From positions 2,916,442-2,980,441 of the forward strand of contig NZ_VMKN01000001.1 of assembly GCF_007483685.1 (NCBI RefSeq): a stretch of DNA of 64,000 nucleotides, given 5' to 3'. This document shows, piece by piece, positions 9,066-18,668 of this stretch. The notes beneath the pieces were generated by a model, which was not told the DNA's origin, made no database searches, and saw nothing but the letters and a program-made list of their open reading frames with translations. A program made the translations under genes and the position numbers. The number at the start of each line of letters is the position of its first letter. Position 1 is the stretch's first letter. This DNA is from Litoribacter populi (GTDB lineage: Bacteria > Bacteroidota > Bacteroidia > Cytophagales > Cyclobacteriaceae).

Positions 9066-10316
9066 TTATCTTCTGGCTTTTCTATCCGGATTTCCGTCTG
9101 GATCATTGGTCACATATCCGGACCATCTAACCGTGCCATTGTTTGCTAAGAGAATCCCTGCCACATGTGGGGTAGCCATTGAAGTCCCATTAATTGAGCG
9201 GTAGCCACTACCGATCCAGGTCGAGTATACGTTCACTCCCGGGGCAGAAACCACAATTGGAGGATTGCCAAAATTAGAGAAAGAGGCAAATCTTCCGTTG
9301 ATATCATAAGCTGAAATGGTGTACATATTAGTACCCGTTACCCTTGCTGGGGAAACGTTATTCGCATTTTGGCTTTCATTTCCGGCAGCGATGGCACAAT
9401 AAACACCTTTGGCTGCAAGATTGCGTACGGCATTATCCAAAGCAGTTGATGCTGGGCCGCCAAGACTCAAATTAGCCACATCACTGGCCAAAGCTACCTG
9501 ACGGGTGTAATCAATTCCTGAAATAATTGTGGAATTTGCAGAACCTCCAGTAGGTCCAAATACTCTTATCGGCACCACGGTGGCTCCTGCTGCCACTCCT
9601 ATCACACCAATGGTGTTGTGGATGGCTGCTATTGTACCTGCCACATGAGTACCATGTCCGTTTTGGTCCGTAGCTGAAGAATAACCAGGTACGAATGATC
9701 TTGCATACTGGGTATTAACATTCAGATCAGGGTGGTTCAACTGAATACCACTGTCGATCACAAATGCCCATCTATTTAAACCAGATGCATTTACAGCCCC
9801 ACCAATCTCTGTGATCCCCCATGGAGTAGTCTGAGAACTGCCACCGGATTGTAATAGAATACTGTTCACAAACATATTAGGTACCTTGAAATCTTCAAGA
9901 TAATACATTTGATCCTGTTCGATAAAATCAACTCTGTCATCTTTTTCAAGGTTAGCTAACTCATCAGGACTAAGGCGAGCCGAAAATCCTGCTAAAGCTG
10001 AACCATAAACATGGTCCACTTGCTCAGCCTTCAATCTAAAGCCTTCCAATACTTCCTTTCTCAAGGCTTCCTGCATTTCGTCATAGCTTTTTAATCGGGC
10101 ATTTCTGTCCTCATCTTGCCTGGCGCCCCAGTTTTGGATAGTTTTGAGTCCGGTTTCTTTCAATACCACTATGTATTGATCTGGAATCATGGTATCATCT
10201 ATCTTTGCCTCAGTGGCAAAATCCTCCATGTTTTCATTTTGGCATGAGGTAAAAATCATCCCTGCTATTGCAAAAGCTGCAACTGCCTTTAATCTAAAAT
10301 TGATCATAAATTTCAT
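9066..10316 (-). CDS. Secreted S8 (subtilisin-like) serine protease, lipoprotein precursor
   Basis: 416 aa. The signal peptide ends in a lipobox (IFTSC, C25), so the protein is probably exported and lipid-anchored. Residues about 45-140 form an inhibitor-I9-type propeptide (YIVVLKE...). The S8 catalytic domain follows with D188 (VIDSGIQLNHPDL), H221 (NGHGTHVAGT), oxyanion N313 (AAGNES) and S379 (NGTSMATPHVAG), so the triad is complete. It resembles proteinase K-type subtilases. It is a single gene convergent with the helicase. Upstream (10317-10602) is AT-rich and holds the divergent start region towards rsmE. Confidence 0.95.
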   Translation of the reverse strand: MKFMINFRLKAVAAFAIAGMIFTSCQNENMEDFATEAKIDDTMIPDQYIVVLKETGLKTIQNWGARQDEDRNARLKSYDEMQEALRKEVLEGFRLKAEQVDHVYGSALAGFSARLSPDELANLEKDDRVDFIEQDQMYYLEDFKVPNMFVNSILLQSGGSSQTTPWGITEIGGAVNASGLNRWAFVIDSGIQLNHPDLNVNTQYARSFVPGYSSATDQNGHGTHVAGTIAAIHNTIGVIGVAAGATVVPIRVFGPTGGSANSTIISGIDYTRQVALASDVANLSLGGPASTALDNAVRNLAAKGVYCAIAAGNESQNANNVSPARVTGTNMYTISAYDINGRFASFSNFGNPPIVVSAPGVNVYSTWIGSGYRSINGTSMATPHVAGILLANNGTVRWSGYVTNDPDGNPDRKARR

Positions 10317-10602
10317 TTGAATAAGGGTGTGTAAAACAAAATATTACAATATGTATTTGCGCAAAAACATTCTACCAATAACGGGAATTTCATTCTTATT
10401 CAAAATCAATATTATCTATGGAAATTAAAAAATGATAACCCAAGTATTTCAAATATGAAAAATAGAATTTAATAATTAGAATAAGTTATTTTGTATTCTT
10501 AAAAATTTTTACAAGTTTTTATTGAAATAATCCTTAAATAATTGAGAATAAAGAAATATCAGGTAAATTTGACTATTTTTGAAATTCTTAAAAATGAAAA
10601 TT

Positions 10603-11313
10603 ATGCAGCTTTTTTACCACCCAGAACTTCTATCTAACACCTTCCAATTGTCGGGCGAGGAATCAAAGCATTTAATTAAGGTTCTTAGAAAGAAGACGGG
10701 AGATAAAATTCATTTTACAGATGGCAAAGGCAAGATTGCTCTTTGCACAATCCAATCCATTTCGCAAAAGAGCGCCACTTTAAAAATTTTAGAGGAGAAA
10801 GTGGAGCCTGAAAAACCATATCAAATTCATTTGGGCATAGCCCCTACCAAAAATGCTGATCGGATGGAGTGGATGACCGAAAAGGCAGTAGAGGTTGGTC
10901 TGGATAAAATGATCCTGATGAAATCTGACAATTCAGAAAGGAATTTTTTAAAATCAGACCGACTGGAAAAAAAAGCCGTGTCAGCCATGAAGCAAAGTTT
11001 AAAATCAGTACTAACCGAAATAACCACCGGACAGGAATTTGGGGACATCATCACTGATACTCATTATGAATCTTTTGAGAAATTCATAGCATATGTGGAT
11101 GAAAGTATACCCAATCATCTCTTTGAATTGGCTAACCCTAAAAAAAATTACCTAATTTTGGTTGGACCTGAAGGTGACTTTAGCCCTGAAGAAATCAAGG
11201 CTGCCCTAGATGCGGGATTTAAACCCTGTTCACTCGGATCTAGCCGCTTACGAACTGAAACTGCTGGTCTCGTAGCGATTCATACTTTAAACCTGTTAAA
11301 CGATATATCATGA
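10603..11313 (+). CDS. rsmE: RsmE, 16S rRNA m3U1498 methyltransferase
   Basis: 236 aa from ATG 10603 (MQLFYHPEL), the usual N-terminus of the family; ATG 10594 would add three residues and a TTG at 10579 eight. It methylates N3 of U1498 in 16S rRNA using SAM. The N-terminal PUA-like part (LSGEESKHLIKVLRKKTGD) precedes the SPOUT knot with LVGPEGDFSPEEI and LGSSRLRTETAGLVAIHTL. TATTTTTG at 10574-10581 fits a -7 box but I see no -33 partner. The stop overlaps the next gene as ATGA. Confidence 0.93.
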   Translation: MQLFYHPELLSNTFQLSGEESKHLIKVLRKKTGDKIHFTDGKGKIALCTIQSISQKSATLKILEEKVEPEKPYQIHLGIAPTKNADRMEWMTEKAVEVGLDKMILMKSDNSERNFLKSDRLEKKAVSAMKQSLKSVLTEITTGQEFGDIITDTHYESFEKFIAYVDESIPNHLFELANPKKNYLILVGPEGDFSPEEIKAALDAGFKPCSLGSSRLRTETAGLVAIHTLNLLNDIS

Positions 11314-11804
11314 AACTATTAAAATTGATTGCGATAGCCGGCATTGCAGCACTATCTTTTACTTCGTGTGAATCTAATCAGGACACCCGAGCGGTGGGTA
11401 CTGATGGTTGGTTGAAAGGTGACCAGAACGCAAAATTTGAAGAATTGGCCAACCAAATGGGTGGTTTTAGCAGGACGATGGTCGAGGTGGCTTATCGTTA
11501 TAGTGAGCTATATTGGGCCGGACAGGATGAAAACTGGGATTATGCCGATCATCAACTTGAGCATCTGCTTGAAACATTGGAAGATGGTATGAGAAGAAGA
11601 CCTGCAAGAGCTGAAAACTCCCAACATTTTATCGACAATGAAATCGCTTTGCTGGAGGATTTAATTTTGCAAGAAGATAAAAATGAGTTTCTGGAAGGGT
11701 TTAGAACATTTACTACGGGTTGCAATTCATGTCATGCAAAGGAAAATGAATCCTTTATTGTCATCAAAGAGCCTCAGGTAAGGACTTCTCCTGTGAGATT
11801 TTAA
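11310..11804 (+). CDS. Lipoprotein with a single CxxCH haem c site
   Basis: 164 aa. A lipoprotein signal ends at C20 (SFTSC). The mature part is mostly helical and charged, and near the C-terminus TTGCNSCHAKENES provides one CxxCH motif (C138, C141, H142), so a covalently bound haem c is likely. Placement in the N-terminal helical part recalls four-helix cytochromes c' but the haem site is at the end, which also fits that family. Its electron partners are unknown. The 4-bp overlap with rsmE shows shared transcription, without an obvious functional link. Confidence 0.75.
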   Translation: MKLLKLIAIAGIAALSFTSCESNQDTRAVGTDGWLKGDQNAKFEELANQMGGFSRTMVEVAYRYSELYWAGQDENWDYADHQLEHLLETLEDGMRRRPARAENSQHFIDNEIALLEDLILQEDKNEFLEGFRTFTTGCNSCHAKENESFIVIKEPQVRTSPVRF

Positions 11805-11865
11805 TAGAATAAGAAAAGATTTTACCAACTCGGGACAATTGGATAGCTATTTGCGTCAAGTGAAA

Positions 11866-11914
11866 AATACCCCGATCGCGGTATTGTCTGGTGTTGGTTA
11901 ATTGTAGAAATTTG
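11866..11914 (+). promoter_or_regulatory. Palindromic operator-like element overlapping a -33 box (copy 1)
   Basis: A 20-bp near-perfect palindrome, AATACCCCGATCGCGGTATT (11866-11885), has one mismatched position. Its right end runs into TTG (11884-11886), followed after 20 bp by GAAATTTG (11907-11914), a one-mismatch -7 box. The start codon of the small membrane protein is 35 bp further on. A second copy, with 26 of 27 bases the same, sits at the same position of another promoter at 32559-32613. This is probably a transcription factor site; the factor is unknown. Confidence 0.6.
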
Positions 11915-11948
11915 CACCTGTTATTATTTACGTAAGGAAGTAGTACTT

Positions 11949-12296
11949 ATGCGAGTTTTCAAAATTTCCCTTTTCCTAGCTGTCTGGACTTTCATTATAG
12001 TCTTTTCTTTTAAAATTGCAGGTAGCTTTGATCCTATCTATATTCATGGATACGAAACGTTTTTTCTCAAGATGACCTATCCCGTACTTCTTTTTCTTGT
12101 AGGTGCAGGAATCTTCAAGTATTTGAAATTATTAACCACCCCCCTTTTGGTGATCACAACTATCACTTGCTTTTACTTTGTAGGGCAGGAATATGCAAAC
12201 ATGATCTACCTTCTGCCAGTTTATCTGCTGATGTATTGCGGAGGCTATTTCGGGGCTGACTGGTATGAAAAAAACATTCAGGTAAGGGAGGATTAA
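11949..12296 (+). CDS. Small integral membrane protein, unknown function
   Basis: 115 aa with about four hydrophobic segments: residues 5-25 (ISLFLAVWTFIIVFSF), 40-60 (YPVLLFLVGAGIF), 65-82 and 88-107, ending in a charged tail (WYEKNIQVRED). No catalytic motif and no family that I recognise. AAGGAA lies 10 bp before the start codon. Its last codons overlap the convergent kdsB end by 4 bp. The palindromic element upstream suggests tight control. The tail-to-tail overlap with kdsB leaves no room for a terminator. Confidence 0.7.
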   Translation: MRVFKISLFLAVWTFIIVFSFKIAGSFDPIYIHGYETFFLKMTYPVLLFLVGAGIFKYLKLLTTPLLVITTITCFYFVGQEYANMIYLLPVYLLMYCGGYFGADWYEKNIQVRED

Positions 12297-13027
12297 GCTC
12301 CTTTGCCTGACTTAAAAAACTCGATTGCTCTTTCCAGATCCGAAGGGGTATCTATCGCAATGGTCTCATGTTCGGTGAAGACCATTCTTATTTTGATACC
12401 CGCCTCTAGCAACCTCAATTGCTCCAACATTTCAGCTTCCTCTAGGTAAGACTTAGACAATTGGGTGAAAGTAAGCAGAGACTCTTTCCTGTAGGCATAG
12501 ACTCCAATGTGCCTGAACACATTCCGTTGAATTTTTTCGTTCCTAAAATATGGAATTGGGGAGCGACTGAAGTAAAGTGAATCCCATTGTTGATCCACCA
12601 CCACCTTGACAGCATTTGGATCATTGAATTGAGCATCATCTTGTATGGTGGTCATCAACGAAGCCACTTGGACCTGACTATCCTCAAATACCTTTACCAA
12701 TTCTGATAATGAATGTGCATCCTGAAAAGGCTCATCCCCTTGAACATTGACGAAAACATCACCATTTAACTCTTTCGCAGCTTCCGCAATCCTATCGGAA
12801 CCGCTTTGATGCTCTGTTTCGCTAAAAAACACTATCCCTCCTACTTCTTGGATTAAGCTTTCAATCTCCCGATGATCAGTCACTACTACCACCTCATCAA
12901 AAACCTCAGACTCCAAAGTGCTCAAATAGGTCCTGACAATCACCGGCTTGCCGCAAAGATCCGCGGTAAGCTTGGCTGGAAATCGGGTGGCGGCATATCG
13001 GGCAGGTATAAGTGCGATTTTTTTCAT
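12293..13027 (-). CDS. kdsB: KdsB, CMP-KDO synthetase
   Basis: 244 aa. It activates 3-deoxy-D-manno-octulosonate with CTP for lipid A core synthesis. The N-terminal nucleotide-binding motif IPARYAATRFPAKL and the block VNVQGDEPFQDA are typical; SRSPIPYFR and HIGVYAYRKESLL also match KdsB. It shows that the organism makes a KDO-containing outer membrane. It is a single gene, divergent from the CocE-like hydrolase, with 102 bp between the start codons for both promoters. Confidence 0.95.
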   Translation of the reverse strand: MKKIALIPARYAATRFPAKLTADLCGKPVIVRTYLSTLESEVFDEVVVVTDHREIESLIQEVGGIVFFSETEHQSGSDRIAEAAKELNGDVFVNVQGDEPFQDAHSLSELVKVFEDSQVQVASLMTTIQDDAQFNDPNAVKVVVDQQWDSLYFSRSPIPYFRNEKIQRNVFRHIGVYAYRKESLLTFTQLSKSYLEEAEMLEQLRLLEAGIKIRMVFTEHETIAIDTPSDLERAIEFFKSGKGA

Positions 13028-13129
13028 AGGACAATTTTAGTGAATTATCCTCAAATATCACTCCCTGTCATATTCTTTGGTAAATTTTTACGGTTTTTGG
13101 TATATTGTTTTTGGAAAAGAAAATTCACG

Positions 13130-14989
13130 ATGAAAAAACTTACTTGTACCCTATTGATACTGCTTTTTATACAGCAGCTAACCTTTGGACAATCCTATGT
13201 TCAAGAAAATTACGAGAAAAAGGAATTTCAGATCCCCATGCGGGATGGGGTAAAACTCCATACCGTAATCTACACTCCGAAAGATAAAAGCCATGATTAC
13301 CCAGTGGTGATGCAAAGAACGCCTTATAGTGCGGGCCCTTATGGGGAGGAAAAGTTTAAACCTGCAGTGGGACCTTCAGAGAAAATGATGCGTGAGGGGT
13401 ATATTTTCGTCTATCAGGATGTAAGAGGAAGATGGATGTCGGAAGGTGACTACGACAACATGCGGCCCACCATACCCTACCGCAAGGATGAAATGACGGA
13501 AATCGATGAAAGCACTGACACCTTTGATACAATCGAGTGGTTGCTTGAAAATATTGAAAATAACAATGGGAGATTTGGACAGTGGGGCATCAGCTACCCA
13601 GGTTTTTATTCAGCCGCATCATTGCCTTTTGCCCACGAGGCATTGAAAGCAGTATCTCCGCAGGCTCCAATTGGTGATTTTTATTTTGATGATTTTCACC
13701 ACAATGGTGCATATTTTCTGAGCTATTGGTTAGCTACCACCGTTTTTGGCTACCAACATGACGGTCCGACAGAGACGGCTTGGTACGAAATGGTAGATCC
13801 CGGTACAAAGGATGGCTACCAGTTTTTCATGGACATGGGGCCTCTGAAAAATGCTGACAAATATTATAAGGAAGACAATTTCTTCTGGACTCAATTGAAA
13901 GAAAACCCTGATTACAATGAGTTTTGGCAGAAAAGATCCATCATCCCCCATTTAAAAGAGGATATCAGACCTGCTGTAATGGTTGTTGGCGGATGGTTTG
14001 ATGCTGAAGACCTTTATGGCCCATTGGAAATATACAAGACCATCGAAAAGCATAACGATAACTATAACACGATTGTGATGGGCCCATGGTCCCATGGTGA
14101 CTGGTCAAGGGAGCGAGGCGTGCAAAAGGTTTCCAATGTCTATTTTGGAGACTCGATCTCGACGTGGTATCAGGAAAATATTGAGTCTAAATTTTTCCAT
14201 CACTTCCTGAAAGGTGAAGCTGATGGCAAAACCGATCTACCAGAAGCCTATATGTTTGATACAGGTAAAAAGGAATGGTTTACCTTTAACACCTGGCCTC
14301 CAAATGAAGCGGAAACGGTTTCTTATTATTTCCACGACAACCAAAAAACCAGCCGAGATCAGCCAAGTGGTGAGGGGAAGGAAACTTTTTCTTCTGACCC
14401 TAACAAACCGGTTCCTTACAGCGAGGATATCAAACTCAACTTTACTCCGAGAAAATACATGGCCGATGACCAGCGATTTGCGGCTCGTAGACCTGATGTA
14501 TTGGTATTTGAGACTGAAGTATTAGAAGAGGACATCACTATGGCCGGAGAGATTTTTGCCAACTTGAAGGTATCCATCACTGGTACTGATGCTGATTGGG
14601 TGGTCAAGTTAGTAGATGTTTATCCAGCCGACACGCCAAATCATGATCATGTGCAGGATGGCATGCAAATGGGCAACTATCACCAAATGGTGCGCTCCGA
14701 TGTGATAAGAGGCAGGTATAGGGAGAGCTTTTCCGAGCCCAGTCCTTTTACTCCTGATGAAATCACCGAGGTGAAATTTCAGCTACAAGATGTTTTGCAT
14801 ACCTTCAAAAAGGGCCACAAGATTCAGTTCCAGGTTCAAAGTACTTGGTTTCCCTTGATCGACCGAAACCCACAAAAGTACGTAGACAACATTTTCAAGG
14901 CTGAGGAGAGCGATTTCATTAAGGCAGACCATACGGTCTATTTCTCTGAGAGTCACCCTTCTCATATCCAAGTGCAGGTTATAAGGTAA
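13130..14989 (+). CDS. Secreted CocE/NonD-family (X-Pro dipeptidyl-peptidase-like) hydrolase
   Basis: 619 aa from ATG 13130; the longer open frame to 12872 is rejected because it runs through kdsB in antisense. A signal peptide (residues 1-20, LLFIQQLTFGQ) is followed by an S15-type alpha/beta hydrolase domain with S155 in WGISYPGFY, D291 in GGWFDAEDLYG and H322 in GPWSHGDW, then a C-terminal jelly-roll domain. Relatives hydrolyse esters, beta-lactam acyl groups, glutaryl amides or X-Pro peptides, so the substrate cannot be named. Export suggests it acts in the periplasm. Confidence 0.9.
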   Translation: MKKLTCTLLILLFIQQLTFGQSYVQENYEKKEFQIPMRDGVKLHTVIYTPKDKSHDYPVVMQRTPYSAGPYGEEKFKPAVGPSEKMMREGYIFVYQDVRGRWMSEGDYDNMRPTIPYRKDEMTEIDESTDTFDTIEWLLENIENNNGRFGQWGISYPGFYSAASLPFAHEALKAVSPQAPIGDFYFDDFHHNGAYFLSYWLATTVFGYQHDGPTETAWYEMVDPGTKDGYQFFMDMGPLKNADKYYKEDNFFWTQLKENPDYNEFWQKRSIIPHLKEDIRPAVMVVGGWFDAEDLYGPLEIYKTIEKHNDNYNTIVMGPWSHGDWSRERGVQKVSNVYFGDSISTWYQENIESKFFHHFLKGEADGKTDLPEAYMFDTGKKEWFTFNTWPPNEAETVSYYFHDNQKTSRDQPSGEGKETFSSDPNKPVPYSEDIKLNFTPRKYMADDQRFAARRPDVLVFETEVLEEDITMAGEIFANLKVSITGTDADWVVKLVDVYPADTPNHDHVQDGMQMGNYHQMVRSDVIRGRYRESFSEPSPFTPDEITEVKFQLQDVLHTFKKGHKIQFQVQSTWFPLIDRNPQKYVDNIFKAEESDFIKADHTVYFSESHPSHIQVQVIR

Positions 14990-15145
14990 AGATTCTTTAT
15001 TTAAATTAAGTATAAATTAAATCAGCAGAATAATATTCTAAGATTTTTAATTATACCAATTCCAAATTAGTACAGAATGAACCTTTAAGCGTAATTTTTG
15101 ATTAGTTTTGTTATTACATTATGGAATACTAAACAATTATAGAAT

Positions 15146-15691
15146 ATGAAAGGCAAAGAAATAGTCACTTTAAAGCGTTCGCTACTTCACGATACAGAAA
15201 AGCATATCAACAAGCAGATTGAGATGGAAGGCAAGTCTTCTGCATATTATTTATCAATGGCTTCCTGGTGCGACATGATGGGTTACGCCAATTCGGCAAA
15301 GCATCTTTACGCCCATTCTGAAGAAGAAAGGCAGCATATGCTTAAGCTTTTCCATTATGTCAACGAAGCAGGTGGACATGCCATTCAGCCGGCGATCGAC
15401 AGCATCCAACATCACTTCAACTCCCTTAGAGAGGTTTTTGAACTGATCTTGGAGCATGAGATTCAGGTAACAAAATCCATCAACAAGATTGTGGATCACT
15501 GCTTTGAGGTAAAGGATTTCGCTACTTTCAGCTTTATGCAGTGGTATGTCACCGAGCAAAGAGAAGAGGAAACTTTGGCCAGAAGAGCTCTTGAAATCTT
15601 CGATATTATCGGAGAAGCTGGAGTTGGACTTTGGACAATTGACCAAGAACTTGGAAAACTTCATACCCTCACTAGTGAAGGAGGTAATTAA
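15146..15691 (+). CDS. Ferritin (FtnA-type iron storage protein)
   Basis: 181 aa, a four-helix ferritin. Metal ligands of the ferroxidase centre are visible in QIEMEGKSSAYYLSMASW (Glu), EEERQHMLKL (Glu, His) and the C-terminal VTEQREEETLARR block. It oxidises Fe(II) and stores it as a mineral in a 24-mer. TAGTTTTG at 15103-15110 is a -7 candidate with no good -33. Upstream the region is AT-rich. It faces ppc and shares a two-way terminator. Confidence 0.93.
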   Translation: MKGKEIVTLKRSLLHDTEKHINKQIEMEGKSSAYYLSMASWCDMMGYANSAKHLYAHSEEERQHMLKLFHYVNEAGGHAIQPAIDSIQHHFNSLREVFELILEHEIQVTKSINKIVDHCFEVKDFATFSFMQWYVTEQREEETLARRALEIFDIIGEAGVGLWTIDQELGKLHTLTSEGGN

Positions 15692-15790
15692 TATGATTAT
15701 CCGCAATGATGCAAGTAACCATTAATTCCTTGTTTAAGGAGCCGGAAGACCGATGACCGAAAAACTGACAAAAAGCGGATATATTAATTT

Positions 15791-15826
15791 AAAAAGGGCT
15801 GCCGTAATTGGCGCCCTTTTTATTTT
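15791..15826. terminator. Two-way terminator between ferritin and ppc
   Basis: AAAAAGGGC (15791-15799) and GCC (15801-15803) pair with GGC (15810-15812) and GCCCTTTTT (15813-15821), with one bulged T. A-rich and T-rich flanks let it act in both directions for the two convergent genes. Just upstream (15738-15770) is a short stretch of the GACCGA-type simple repeat seen elsewhere in the window. Confidence 0.8.
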
Positions 15827-15837
15827 TCTAGCAATCA

Positions 15838-18348
15838 TTACGCAGCATTTCTTGCCGCATTTATGATCCCAAACATTGATCTTAGTATTAAGCGCTGATA
15901 AACTTCTGGCTCCTCTATTTCGGGATTTTCTAGAAGTTTTTGAATGGCATATTGCTGAATGGTAATCAAAGGCAATACAATTCTTTCCCTTATCTCAATA
16001 GAGCTTTTAATCACCGGGGTTTGCTCCAATAGCGACTTCATCTCACTTACTTCCAAAATCCACTTTAGCGATTCTTGATATTCTGAGTGCATTTTCTCCC
16101 AAAACTGCCCATAATCCTTATCATCCCCCAGATACCTTGTCACTTCGTAATTTGACTTGGCCATGGATTGCATACTATTGCCCAAAAGAGTCCTGAAAAA
16201 CAGGGAGTCCTTGAAAAGCTTCTTCACCTGGTCCAATTTACCTTCCTCATCCATTTTGGAAACGGCATTGCCAATTCCATAAAACCCAGGAATGTTCTGC
16301 TTCATCTGGGCCCAAGCTCCAACAAATGGAATTGCTCTCAGGTCATCAAAAGACATTCCCTCATCTTTATTTCGTTTTACTGGTCTTGAACCGATGTTGG
16401 CCTCCCCAAAATACTTCAGCGGAGTGATATGCTCCAAATAAGGGACAAACTTTGGATGACTTTTAAAATCCTTGTAGGCCTCATAACTGTATGAAGCCAT
16501 TTGCTCCAAAATCTCCCGCTGCTCATCAGTAAGCTGTTTTTCCGGTGTTGGATAGAGGTGATTTTCTAACCCGGCGCTAAGTAGCTGCTCCAAATTGTAA
16601 GTACAGGTTATCTCTTTCCCATAATTTGCGCTGATTGTCTGGCCTTGGATAGTTACCTGGATTTCCTCATTTTCAACCTCAGTACCGAGAGAAGCATAGA
16701 AATTATGCATATTCCCCCCACCTCTAGCAGGAGGTCCTCCCCTGCCGTCAAAAAACACTACCGCTATGCCAAACTCCCTCGATACTTTCGTCAACTCTTC
16801 TTTTGCTCGCAATATGGACCAATTGGCTCGGATGTAACCACCATCTTTAGTACCGTCAGAGAAACCTAACATGATGGTTTGTTTTTTGTTTCTGTTTTGG
16901 AGGTGTCTGGAGTACCGCTGATCCTGGTACAGATTTCTCATAATGCCAGGCGCATTTGCGAGATCATCAATAGTTTCAAACAAAGGGACAATGTCCAGTG
17001 GCAGATTATCTCCATCCGGAAAAGTCAGCTGAGCCAACCGGTATACCTCCATAATATGCAGTTGCGACTGGCAATTGGAGATGATATATCGATGACAGCC
17101 CTCTTCCCCGTTTTGCTGTTGAATCCTAGGGATGGTTTTAAAACTCTCCACCATTTCCTGATGAAAATCATCCTGATATTTTTCCGGCAAACTCTTCGTT
17201 TCAAACAAACCTTCAAGAGTAGGCTGCTCTTGCGTTTGCAAAATCTCCTTCCAAAGACCATCGTGTTTTCTACTATCTTGCCGCATATCCATACTGGCGA
17301 AATGGAATCCGAAGATCTTTACCTTTAAAATATACTCATCGAGCAGATCCAAAAACAACCCTTTATGATACTTTATGATTGCTTCGCGAGCTTCGTAAAG
17401 CTGTGACAAAATTTCCTCCTTCTGAATAGGGTTTTCTGGATCAGCAAAAAGAGACTGATAAATATCACTTTCTATTTTTGATATGATTGGTTCAACCTTT
17501 TTAAAACTCAACCTTCTCCGAAGCTTGCGAATATCCCTATAGTAACTTTTTAATATCCAGCGTTGAAGTCGGGAAGCTACAGTTTTGGTAACCTCATGGT
17601 TAACAAATGGATTACCATCCCTGTCCCCTCCTGGCCAAAACCCAATCTGAAAAAGCTGCGGATTATCCCAATCATGAACAGATAGATCGAGTTGCCTCAA
17701 AATTCTAAATACGATGTCGGGGATGCTGAAATAGAACACATTTTCCAGATACCAGAGCAAACTTGAAGCTTCTTCTTCTGGGGTTGGTTTGCTTTTATTA
17801 ATAAAAGCCGTTTTACCAAGTTGCTGCAAATAGAGGTTAATATGTGCCAAATCATTGGTTTCAATGGCCTCCTCAAGGTCTGTGATGATAGCAAGCACAT
17901 TTCCCGGATAAAACTGGGTTGGGTGGGCAGTCAGCGTAATCCTAATGGAGAAGGTTTTGAGTTTCTCGATAAGTTTTTGCTTGTTCCCATCCGCCTCAGC
18001 TCTGGCGACAAGTGCTTTCATGCTTCCCTTGCCGTGTACTTCATTGATTTTATCAAATGCCGCATCCTCAATTGAATCGAACAGCACAACTTGCCTTTCC
18101 ACGTATTGAATCAGTTGAAAAAGCACATTATGCCTTTCCTTTGGGCTTTGGGACTGAAGCATTTCTTCAAAAAACTTTTCAATAATCTCTTTCGGACTTA
18201 AGCCTTTCTCTAACCCCTTTTCACAGGATGAACCTAATATGGGAAGAAGAGTCCCCGTCCGATAGATGTCATCAAACGGCAAATCCAAGAAAAGACTATT
18301 GTAGATGGTAAAGCGTTTACCTACCTCAATTTCATAAGTTGATTTCAT
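15838..18348 (-). CDS. ppc: Phosphoenolpyruvate carboxylase
   Basis: 836 aa, somewhat shorter than the ~880 aa E. coli enzyme. It carboxylates PEP to oxaloacetate, refilling the TCA cycle begun by gltA nearby. The catalytic His is H142 in ITLTAHPTQFYPGN. The other core motifs are GFSDGTKDGGYIRANW and FFDGRGGPPARGGG, the latter the glycine-rich catalytic loop, and it ends in RSMFGIINAARNAA, the conserved C-terminal allosteric region (a usual NTG is replaced). It is monocistronic. Confidence 0.95.
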   Translation of the reverse strand: MKSTYEIEVGKRFTIYNSLFLDLPFDDIYRTGTLLPILGSSCEKGLEKGLSPKEIIEKFFEEMLQSQSPKERHNVLFQLIQYVERQVVLFDSIEDAAFDKINEVHGKGSMKALVARAEADGNKQKLIEKLKTFSIRITLTAHPTQFYPGNVLAIITDLEEAIETNDLAHINLYLQQLGKTAFINKSKPTPEEEASSLLWYLENVFYFSIPDIVFRILRQLDLSVHDWDNPQLFQIGFWPGGDRDGNPFVNHEVTKTVASRLQRWILKSYYRDIRKLRRRLSFKKVEPIISKIESDIYQSLFADPENPIQKEEILSQLYEAREAIIKYHKGLFLDLLDEYILKVKIFGFHFASMDMRQDSRKHDGLWKEILQTQEQPTLEGLFETKSLPEKYQDDFHQEMVESFKTIPRIQQQNGEEGCHRYIISNCQSQLHIMEVYRLAQLTFPDGDNLPLDIVPLFETIDDLANAPGIMRNLYQDQRYSRHLQNRNKKQTIMLGFSDGTKDGGYIRANWSILRAKEELTKVSREFGIAVVFFDGRGGPPARGGGNMHNFYASLGTEVENEEIQVTIQGQTISANYGKEITCTYNLEQLLSAGLENHLYPTPEKQLTDEQREILEQMASYSYEAYKDFKSHPKFVPYLEHITPLKYFGEANIGSRPVKRNKDEGMSFDDLRAIPFVGAWAQMKQNIPGFYGIGNAVSKMDEEGKLDQVKKLFKDSLFFRTLLGNSMQSMAKSNYEVTRYLGDDKDYGQFWEKMHSEYQESLKWILEVSEMKSLLEQTPVIKSSIEIRERIVLPLITIQQYAIQKLLENPEIEEPEVYQRLILRSMFGIINAARNAA

Positions 18349-18668
18349 TTGTTTAATAGGTTAGTGATTAGATGAAGTTAAATAAAAACCTCCTTTTTCT
18401 GAATTATTTTTAATAAGTACCCTCAAATAAAAAATCGGGTTTCCTTCACTCAAAAACAACCGTCTCATTTTCAGAGTTTTACCAAAAGGCGGTTAAATTG
18501 GAATGCACCGATTATCAAAACCCCGATCCTGCATCTCATATTATTTTTGTATTTTGCAAAGAAACTAAGATAGGTCAGAGACGAATACAGCATGCGGTTT
18601 AGGCCTTTACCATTTTGATTTTCAACTTATTACCTAATCAATTTTAAATAGAATTAGAAAACATTTAT
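18349..18668. other. Divergent intergenic region between ppc and mrpA
   Basis: 320 bp of AT-rich DNA that must hold both promoters. I see no gene, no strong hairpin and no full TAnnTTTG box; the nearest is TATTTTG around 18550, one base short. No repeat from elsewhere in the window occurs here. Confidence 0.5.

Noticed and set aside
12872-13129. N-terminal extension of the CocE-like protein
   Set aside because: It overlaps kdsB in antisense and lacks a signal peptide; the start at 13130 gives a normal signal.
18500-18560. AAACCCCGATCC near 18520 as a further copy of the palindrome
   Set aside because: It shares only the CCCCGATC core; the second arm is missing.
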